Shown here piece after piece: positions 29,311-33,073 of a DNA stretch of 33,073 nucleotides. The position numbers and the translations under genes were made by a program. How positions within the stretch are numbered: the first letter of the stretch is position 1; each line of letters begins with the position of its first letter. The notes below the pieces were generated by a model that saw nothing but the letters and a program-made list of their open reading frames with translations, was not told the origin of the DNA and made no database searches. The stretch lies in the IMG/VR virus record IMGVR_UViG_3300042455_002620, positions 1 through 33,073 of that record, one strand, 5' to 3'. Origin of the DNA: a virus.

Positions 29311-29810
29311 GCCGCCCCCAGGTACTCGGAGCCCGACAGCGACATGAGCGTGCCGATGAACTGCCACTGGCGGTTGCAGCCGTTCTTGGAGCAGCGGAGC
29401 ATGACGGTGACCCGCATGCCCGAACCGGTCCTCGAGGCCGGGGTCTGCTGGACGACGTCGCCCCCGCAGTTGGGGCACGACACCGGCATGCGGATCTCGC
29501 GCATGACCTCGACGTCGTCGGTCTTCTGCGCCGGACCGACGTCCCCCTGCCTGCGGCGTTTGTCGTAGTTGCGCCTGTACGCAGCCTCGGCGGCCTTGCA
29601 CTCGTCGCAGCGGCAGCCCTTGGCGTACATGCCACGGCTGCCGTGCTCGAGCTTGCCGGGCTTGCGGACGTCGCCGGCCTTGCGCGCCTCGTACCGCTCC
29701 TTGGAGTACCGCGCCTGTGCGGCCTTGCACTCGTCGCACCGGCAGCCCGCCTGGTAGGTGCTGGCCAGGCCGTGGGCCCGCTCGCTCATCGGGATCTTCT
29801 TGCGGGGCAT
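29307..29810 (-). CDS. Tandem zinc-knuckle protein
   Basis: This 167-residue protein contains two near-identical modules, about residues 13-48 and 56-91, each with HG...Y..GCRCDECKAA followed by basic helix and ending GDV. A third, different zinc ribbon follows: C112-x2-C115 and C140-x4-C145 (LRCSKNGCN). The many cysteines and basic residues suggest nucleic-acid or protein binding with structural zinc. No catalytic motif is seen. The ATG at 29810 overlaps the upstream stop (TGATG). The repeats look like an internal duplication. Confidence 0.8.
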   Translation of the reverse strand: MPRKKIPMSERAHGLASTYQAGCRCDECKAAQARYSKERYEARKAGDVRKPGKLEHGSRGMYAKGCRCDECKAAEAAYRRNYDKRRRQGDVGPAQKTDDVEVMREIRMPVSCPNCGGDVVQQTPASRTGSGMRVTVMLRCSKNGCNRQWQFIGTLMSLSGSEYLGAA

Positions 29811-30031
29811 CAGCGTCCCCTCCGCAGCACGGCGAAGATGCGCCCGAGCGAGTCGGGGTCTCCGCTGGCCTCGGCGCGTGCGGCGACCTTCTCGGCGGCG
29901 CTTACGTTGCGGTGCATCTGCTCCAGGTCGAGGCGCAGGCTGCGGACCTCGAGCGTCAGGCGCCGGTTCTCGGCCTCCAGCTGCGAGACGCCGAGCCAGC
30001 GCCGGGCCCACTCGACGACGGGGCCGGTCAC
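29810..30031 (-). CDS. Small coiled-coil protein
   Basis: This 73-residue protein has a leucine-rich heptad run (VSQLEAENRRLTLEVRSLRL) and a basic end. GTG at 30031 overlaps the upstream stop (GTGA) and the stop overlaps the next ATG. It was not recognised; a dimerising accessory protein is a fair description. Confidence 0.6.
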   Translation of the reverse strand: MTGPVVEWARRWLGVSQLEAENRRLTLEVRSLRLDLEQMHRNVSAAEKVAARAEASGDPDSLGRIFAVLRRGR

Positions 30032-30408
30032 CGGGTGTACCTAGTGACGCGCCACGGGGTCTTCCCGGCCTGCTTGAACAGGTGCAGCGCTGCAAGCGTG
30101 TTGCAGTCGGCGTTGGCCCACTTGGCCGGGCTGCAGCCGAACCCGACCTTGTTGAAGCGGTGGGCGTGCAGGCTCATCAGAAGCTGCCAGCAGCCTCGTG
30201 CCGAGCTACGGGCGTTTGCTGACGTTGGGCGGTTCGCCGCCTCTCTGGTGACCACCATTCGGGCCCAGGCACGGTGCTGCACGGGCCACCACACGTTGAT
30301 GGCCGAGTAGCAGTCGGGGCTGGTGGCGGCACCCGCAGTCCCGGCCGGCAGGACAGCACCGCCGACCGGGACCGCAACCATGAGGAGGCAGACCAGGGCC
30401 CGCCTCAT
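30028..30408 (-). CDS. Secreted lytic-transglycosylase-like protein
   Basis: This 126-residue protein starts with a clear signal peptide (basic MRRALV, hydrophobic core to residue 24, AxA-type cleavage near 26-28). The mature part is like a minimal SLT/lysozyme domain: WPVQHRAWARMVVTREA with candidate catalytic Glu56, then SARGCWQLL (GxxQ motif), and later TLAALHLFKQAGKTPW. Cysteines 33, 73, 92 and 102 may form disulfides outside the cell. The usual Glu-Ser motif has Ala instead of Ser. It is made in the early block, so it may modify the wall or assist superinfection exclusion rather than end-of-cycle lysis. Confidence 0.7.
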   Translation of the reverse strand: MRRALVCLLMVAVPVGGAVLPAGTAGAATSPDCYSAINVWWPVQHRAWARMVVTREAANRPTSANARSSARGCWQLLMSLHAHRFNKVGFGCSPAKWANADCNTLAALHLFKQAGKTPWRVTRYTR

Positions 30409-30668
30409 CGGTCCACCTCCTCGAACTCGAAGACCGCCTGCACTGGCCGGTGGTCGGTCAGCTCGGCGATGCCCTCCTCGAGGTTCGTGAGCTTGCGGAA
30501 CAGGACCATCAGCTCGTTGCTCAGGTCAGCCAGCTCGTGCACCGGCGCCTTGGCGACGGCGTTGGTCAGGTCGAACAGCCGGAGCCGGATGCCCTCCAGC
30601 TCGTTGAGCGCCGACTCGAGGAACTCGTCGAGCTCTGCGACGTAGGTCGGGTCGCTGACGTCCCTCAT
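30405..30668 (-). CDS. Small helical protein of unknown function
   Basis: This 87-residue acidic protein is almost all helix (ELDEFLESALNELEGIRLRL; ELADLSNELMVLFRKLTNLE). It was not recognised. ATG at 30668 overlaps the ParB-like gene stop (ATGA) and its stop overlaps the secreted protein start. A coiled-coil oligomer or anti-regulator could look like this. Confidence 0.65.
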   Translation of the reverse strand: MRDVSDPTYVAELDEFLESALNELEGIRLRLFDLTNAVAKAPVHELADLSNELMVLFRKLTNLEEGIAELTDHRPVQAVFEFEEVDR

Positions 30669-31480
30669 GCGACGACCACCTCGGGCAGCGCCTCTGTGGG
30701 GAGGACTCGCAAGATCTTCACGGTGTCGCCCTGCAGCCAGGCGTTCCACGCCTTGACAACGGCGATAAGTGACTCGTCGTTTCGCAACTTGCGCCGGTCG
30801 CGAGCCGCTTTCCCAGCCCACTCGCGCAGCGCCCAGCGTGGGTCGCCTTTGAGGAGTCCGGCCCCTAGCTCAACGTCACTGAAGAACTGTTCAATGACGT
30901 GCTCGTCATTGCCGGCCAAGGAGATCCAAGCAATGGGAACACCCCACGCCGTGCGACTAAGCCCGACCGCATAGGACACGGGATACGCAAGTCTGATGGC
31001 GAGGTCGATGACTTCCGCATTGGCCTTCATGAAGTCAAGCAGGACGAAGTCGTCAAGCCTTGAAAAGGTCGCCGGGTCGCGAAGGTTCTTGCCCAGGTTC
31101 AACGCGTGGCAACGCCTGGCAATCGCTGACGCCTGGTTGCCGTTCTTGTAACCGGCCCAACTGAGGGTGTCGCCGGCGGTCCTGGCAATGCCCTTGTCAA
31201 TCGACGGCATGGCGTCGCTCGGGACGTTGCTCACGACCCATGTGGTGAAAGGCACGCCAGCAAGCACGCACGCAGCCAGACGATGCTGGCCGTCGAGCAA
31301 GTAGTTGTCGTTGTAGATGACGGTCTCGCCGTTGACGATCCAATGCCCGTCGCGCATGGCGCCGGCGAGCCGTTCTACGTGTGACTTGCGGATATTGCGG
31401 TTGTTGACGTTCTCAAGCTCAAGGATGCGGGCCGCTTCCTCGGGCGTGATGGTCACTAGGGCTGCATTGCTTTCACTCAT
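30665..31480 (-). CDS. ParB/Srx-like DGQHR-domain protein
   Basis: This 271-residue protein begins with a ParB N-terminal/sulfiredoxin-like fold: RNIRKSHVERLAGAMRDGHW, then YLLDGQHRLAACVLAG with the DGQHR motif at 63-67, the nucleotide-binding loop of the family. The remaining part is helical, without the usual ParB helix-turn-helix being obvious. It could bind nucleotides and DNA, modify DNA, or act in partition or regulation. Its codon use is more AT-rich than its neighbours, suggesting transfer. ATG at 31480 follows GGAAGGAAC. Confidence 0.75.
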   Translation of the reverse strand: MSESNAALVTITPEEAARILELENVNNRNIRKSHVERLAGAMRDGHWIVNGETVIYNDNYLLDGQHRLAACVLAGVPFTTWVVSNVPSDAMPSIDKGIARTAGDTLSWAGYKNGNQASAIARRCHALNLGKNLRDPATFSRLDDFVLLDFMKANAEVIDLAIRLAYPVSYAVGLSRTAWGVPIAWISLAGNDEHVIEQFFSDVELGAGLLKGDPRWALREWAGKAARDRRKLRNDESLIAVVKAWNAWLQGDTVKILRVLPTEALPEVVVA

Positions 31481-31760
31481 TTCCGGTTCCTTCCTTCCGG
31501 TTGGCATTGCTGTTGGTGATCTCGGCGGCCTCGGCGAGCACGTCGTCGAGGCCCAGGTCTGCGGCGGCACGGCTGAACCAGCCGGGCGTGCGGTCGTCGG
31601 CGTCGAACTCGACGACCAGGTAGGCGAGCTCCGAGCGGGAGCGGCGCAGCCGCTTGCCATCAGGCGTGTGGACGTTGAACCAGCCGTCGGCCATCGGGGC
31701 GATGCGGCGGGTGTCGGCGGCCGGCTGGAAGCGGTCGTCCTTGGACTTGGCGCGCGCCAT
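31473..31760 (-). CDS. Small unknown basic/acidic protein
   Basis: This 95-residue protein starts basic (ARAKSKDDRFQP), has a beta segment (GWFNVHTPDGKRLRRSRSEL) and an acidic end. It was not recognised. The ATG at 31760 overlaps the upstream stop (TGATG) and its last codons overlap the ParB-like start by eight bases. Confidence 0.65.
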   Translation of the reverse strand: MARAKSKDDRFQPAADTRRIAPMADGWFNVHTPDGKRLRRSRSELAYLVVEFDADDRTPGWFSRAAADLGLDDVLAEAAEITNSNANRKEGTGNE

Positions 31761-32068
31761 CAGTCGCCGCCCTTCATGCGGCGGTCGGCCTCGGCGTCGA
31801 GCGCCTTCAGGTCCGACAGCGGCGACCCGGTCGGGTGCATGCGGCGTGCCTGCTGCTCGTCGACGAGCGCCAGGCGTCCCGACGTCCAGCCGTCCCGGTA
31901 GCCCATCTCCTTGCCGTACTCGTGGCCCTGGCGCCACTGGCGCACGAGCTCGTCGCGCTCGGCGTCCTGGGCGGCCTGCTCGTCGTAGTAGTCACGGGCG
32001 ACGGAAACGAGGGCCCCGAGGAACAGGCCGAGCGCAAACGCCGCAATGACGAACAGCACGGCGGTCAT
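31760..32068 (-). CDS. Single-span membrane protein
   Basis: This 102-residue protein has one N-terminal transmembrane segment (about residues 4-22, VLFVIAAFALGLFLGALV) and a long charged helical cytosolic part (EQAAQDAERDELVRQWRQ). It was not recognised. Early membrane proteins in phages often act in superinfection exclusion. ATG at 32068 overlaps the upstream stop (ATGA). Confidence 0.7.
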   Translation of the reverse strand: MTAVLFVIAAFALGLFLGALVSVARDYYDEQAAQDAERDELVRQWRQGHEYGKEMGYRDGWTSGRLALVDEQQARRMHPTGSPLSDLKALDAEADRRMKGGD

Positions 32069-32211
32069 CGGGCCACCCGCCCGTCACGCTCGGCCGCGGC
32101 GATCATGCGGGCGACACGCCGGCGGTGGTCGTCGCGCACACGCTCCAGCCACGGGGCGACGAACGGCACGGCGACCATGGCGCCGACGGCTGCAAACCCG
32201 ACGGCCCTCAC
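32065..32211 (-). CDS. Tiny membrane-associated protein
   Basis: This 48-residue protein has a hydrophobic N-terminal half (about residues 2-21, RAVGFAAVGAMVAVPFVAPW) followed by a very basic helix (RVRDDHRRRVARM). GTG at 32211 overlaps the stop of the first operon gene (GTGA). It is supported mainly by coupled packing. Confidence 0.55.
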   Translation of the reverse strand: MRAVGFAAVGAMVAVPFVAPWLERVRDDHRRRVARMIAAAERDGRVAR

Positions 32212-32378
32212 TGGAGGGCCTCGAACTCGTCGTCGGTGTACGGCTCGGCGGCGACGCCCTCGACGTACTCGATGGCCTCCTTGAGGCCGTAGAACGTGTA
32301 GCCGTGGTTCTCGGCGGCCACCTTGATGGCCAGCTCGCGCTGGGCGTTTGCCCGACGCTCCTGCTCTTCCTGTGTCAC
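32208..32378 (-). CDS. First gene of the leftward early operon, small unknown protein
   Basis: This 56-residue protein is charged: a helical N-terminus (TQEEQERRANAQRELAIKV) and an acidic C-terminus (EPYTDDEFEALQ). It was not recognised. The GTG at 32378 follows AAGGGAAGGAACACACA, a purine-rich leader shared with other early genes. It is the first gene downstream of the 565-base control region, so its expression probably marks early promoter activity. Confidence 0.7.
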   Translation of the reverse strand: MTQEEQERRANAQRELAIKVAAENHGYTFYGLKEAIEYVEGVAAEPYTDDEFEALQ

Positions 32379-32403
32379 TGTGTGTTCCTTCCCTTGTGGA
32401 TGG

Positions 32404-32449
32404 CGCACCCGGCCGGGTCTCATTTGCCGTGATCTCCCGGCCGGGTGCG
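32404..32449. repeat. Perfect 14-base inverted repeat in the early leader
   Basis: CGCACCCGGCCGGG (32404-32417) and CCCGGCCGGGTGCG (32436-32449) are exact inverse complements with an 18-base loop. It lies 25 bases upstream of the first early GTG. It could be an attenuator or an operator for a dimeric regulator. No T-run follows on the minus strand. Confidence 0.75.
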
Positions 32450-32590
32450 TGCTTGTTGCCCTCCGCAGATGTGCGGGTCCTGTTGCCAGGAGGAAGCGAC
32501 AGGCCCACCACAAGAGAAGGAAGAAGGGGCCTGCCGCTACCGCCGGGCCCAGGTGGGGCCTCTCGGCGGTCAGCGTCTTCGGTGTGACTC

Positions 32591-32606
32591 GCGCCACATT
32601 TGGCGC
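32591..32606. promoter_or_regulatory. Palindrome GCGCCA-CATT-TGGCGC, operator candidate
   Basis: Six-base arms are exact inverse complements around four bases. The size and symmetry suit a dimeric repressor or Cro-like protein, in the middle of the control region. Confidence 0.45.
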
Positions 32607-32872
32607 ACTCGACGCGACATGGGAGTCAGGTCGCGCCCTACGGTGCCGTCGGCAGGTATCCCACAGAGGGCGCGCGACTTCCGGACGGTAAGTCCCCCCT
32701 CGTGACCACTGAACGCTCGGTAACCCAGAACCATGACCGCAGACTCCAACACACTCCGCAGCCCAAGTGGTGGATACCCACCAACTTTTTCCGCGGCTGC
32801 GGTCCGGCAAGGTAGCCGCAGCCAGAGACATGCCATGACCACTCGGGGCTCGAGCACCAAAAGGGCGTTTTG

Positions 32873-32886
32873 CCCCCCCCCCCCCC
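32873..32886 (+). repeat. Run of 14 C upstream of the integrase
   Basis: Fourteen consecutive C lie about 57 bases before the integrase ATG at 32944. Such long homopolymers slip easily in replication and in sequencing. It lies between the control dyads and the integrase leader, so length changes could alter promoter spacing. Sequencing or assembly uncertainty is also likely at such a run. Confidence 0.85.
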
Positions 32887-32911
32887 GGGCCAAGACTTCC
32901 CGGCGAGGGCA

Positions 32912-33073
32912 AGGGGATACGTCCCCCGAGGAAGGAAGAACTCATGCAAGACCTGACCCTGTCAGAGGTCGTCCCCTTGTGGATCACGGCGCAGAGCTAC
33001 GCGCCGACGAGCCGCAAGCTGCGCGAGCTGCAGGCGCGTGACTTCGTCGCCGTCGTCGGCGACGTGAAGCCCG
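32912..33073. repeat. Right copy of the end repeat
   Basis: Identical to 1-162 apart from C at 32943 and C at 32947. It carries the integrase leader, ATG and first 43 codons. It marks the closing point of the circle. Confidence 0.9.
32944..33073 (+). CDS. int: Integrase start, partial second copy
   Basis: The first 43 codons of the integrase are repeated here, cut by the end of the window. Codon 2 is CAA (Gln) instead of GAA (Glu) in the left copy; all others are the same. This is the same gene seen again through circular closure and should be merged with 33-800. Confidence 0.85.
   Translation, partial: MQDLTLSEVVPLWITAQSYAPTSRKLRELQARDFVAVVGDVKP

Larger units (their letters stand above)
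32379..32943. promoter_or_regulatory. Control region between early operon and integrase
   Basis: This 565-base region separates the leftward early operon from the rightward integrase once the ends are joined. It is dense in dyads: a perfect 14-base stem at 32404-32449, GCGCCA-CATT-TGGCGC at 32591-32606, a GTCGCG..CCCT/AGGGCG..CGAC pair at 32630-32678, GGTGG-ATAC-CCACC at 32769-32782 and GGCTGCGG/CCGCAGCC at 32795-32823. Divergent promoters and attP are expected here, but no -35/-10 pair or att core could be called. No credible repressor gene is seen; the open frames present are low-complexity or antisense-like. Confidence 0.6.

Noticed and set aside
32379-32943. attP core or tRNA-derived sequence near the integrase
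   Set aside because: No stretch resembling a tRNA 3' end or other recognisable att core could be seen, so no attachment site is called.
32638-32949. Leftward 103-codon frame in the control region, considered as a repressor
   Set aside because: Crosses the C-run and the dyads, has low-complexity Gly/Trp/Pro content, no helix-turn-helix and no ribosome site.
1-33073. tRNA genes and CRISPR arrays
   Set aside because: No cloverleaf-like GGTTCGA/TTCGAATCC pattern and no regularly spaced repeat array was noticed in either strand.

Overview
The window looks like the complete genome of a temperate-type, tailed, siphovirus-like actinobacteriophage. By eye it is strongly GC-rich. It carries a standard HK97-type head module (terminase, portal, protease, capsid), a tape measure protein and a frameshifted tail chaperone pair, so a long non-contractile tail is expected. 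The host is inferred to be an actinobacterium from two WhiB-family genes, the GC-rich codon use, many GTG starts and a TTGTCCACA-type DnaA box. I cannot name the host genus. Bases 1-162 recur at 32912-33073 with two mismatches, so the sequence closes on itself and the unit genome is about 32.9 kb.

Layout. At the left end two genes read rightwards: a tyrosine integrase (33-800) and a small unknown (834-1130). A strong hairpin at 1168-1229 separates them from the genes that converge on it. Everything else, 1259-32378, is on the minus strand, so the genome is best read from right to left. From 32378 down to about 22.9 kb lie the early genes: small unknown and membrane proteins, a ParB-like DGQHR-domain protein, a secreted lytic-transglycosylase-like protein, zinc-knuckle and WhiB proteins, a Hjc-like resolvase, a RecB/Cas4-like nuclease, an SSB-like protein and a RecA-fold helicase. 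The 24194-24455 gap holds DnaA-box-like sites and seven copies of a CTTGCGCGG iteron, which I read as a replication origin. An HNH nuclease and a putative cos/packaging gap follow, then terminase, a tiny membrane protein, portal, prohead protease and major capsid.

After the capsid comes an unusual cassette of two GT-A glycosyltransferases flanking a polytopic membrane protein (15332-17476), then head-completion proteins, a third glycosyltransferase of GT-B type (12654-13679), the tail tube, chaperones G and GT (slippery CCCAAAA at 11941-11947), tape measure, tail-tip proteins, a tail fibre and a lysis block (M15 peptidase endolysin, two holin-like membrane proteins, a metallophosphoesterase).

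Many genes on the minus strand overlap by ATGA, GTGA or TGATG, indicating translational coupling in long operons. The most notable features are the iteron/DnaA-box origin, an in-frame amber codon (7011-7013) that cuts a tail protein into two halves in the same frame, the glycosyltransferase cassette, a WhiB protein fused to a zinc ribbon, a run of 14 C upstream of the integrase, and the absence of a recognisable immunity repressor in the 565-bp control region (32379-32943). No tRNA genes or CRISPR arrays were seen. No promoter could be assigned with confidence.
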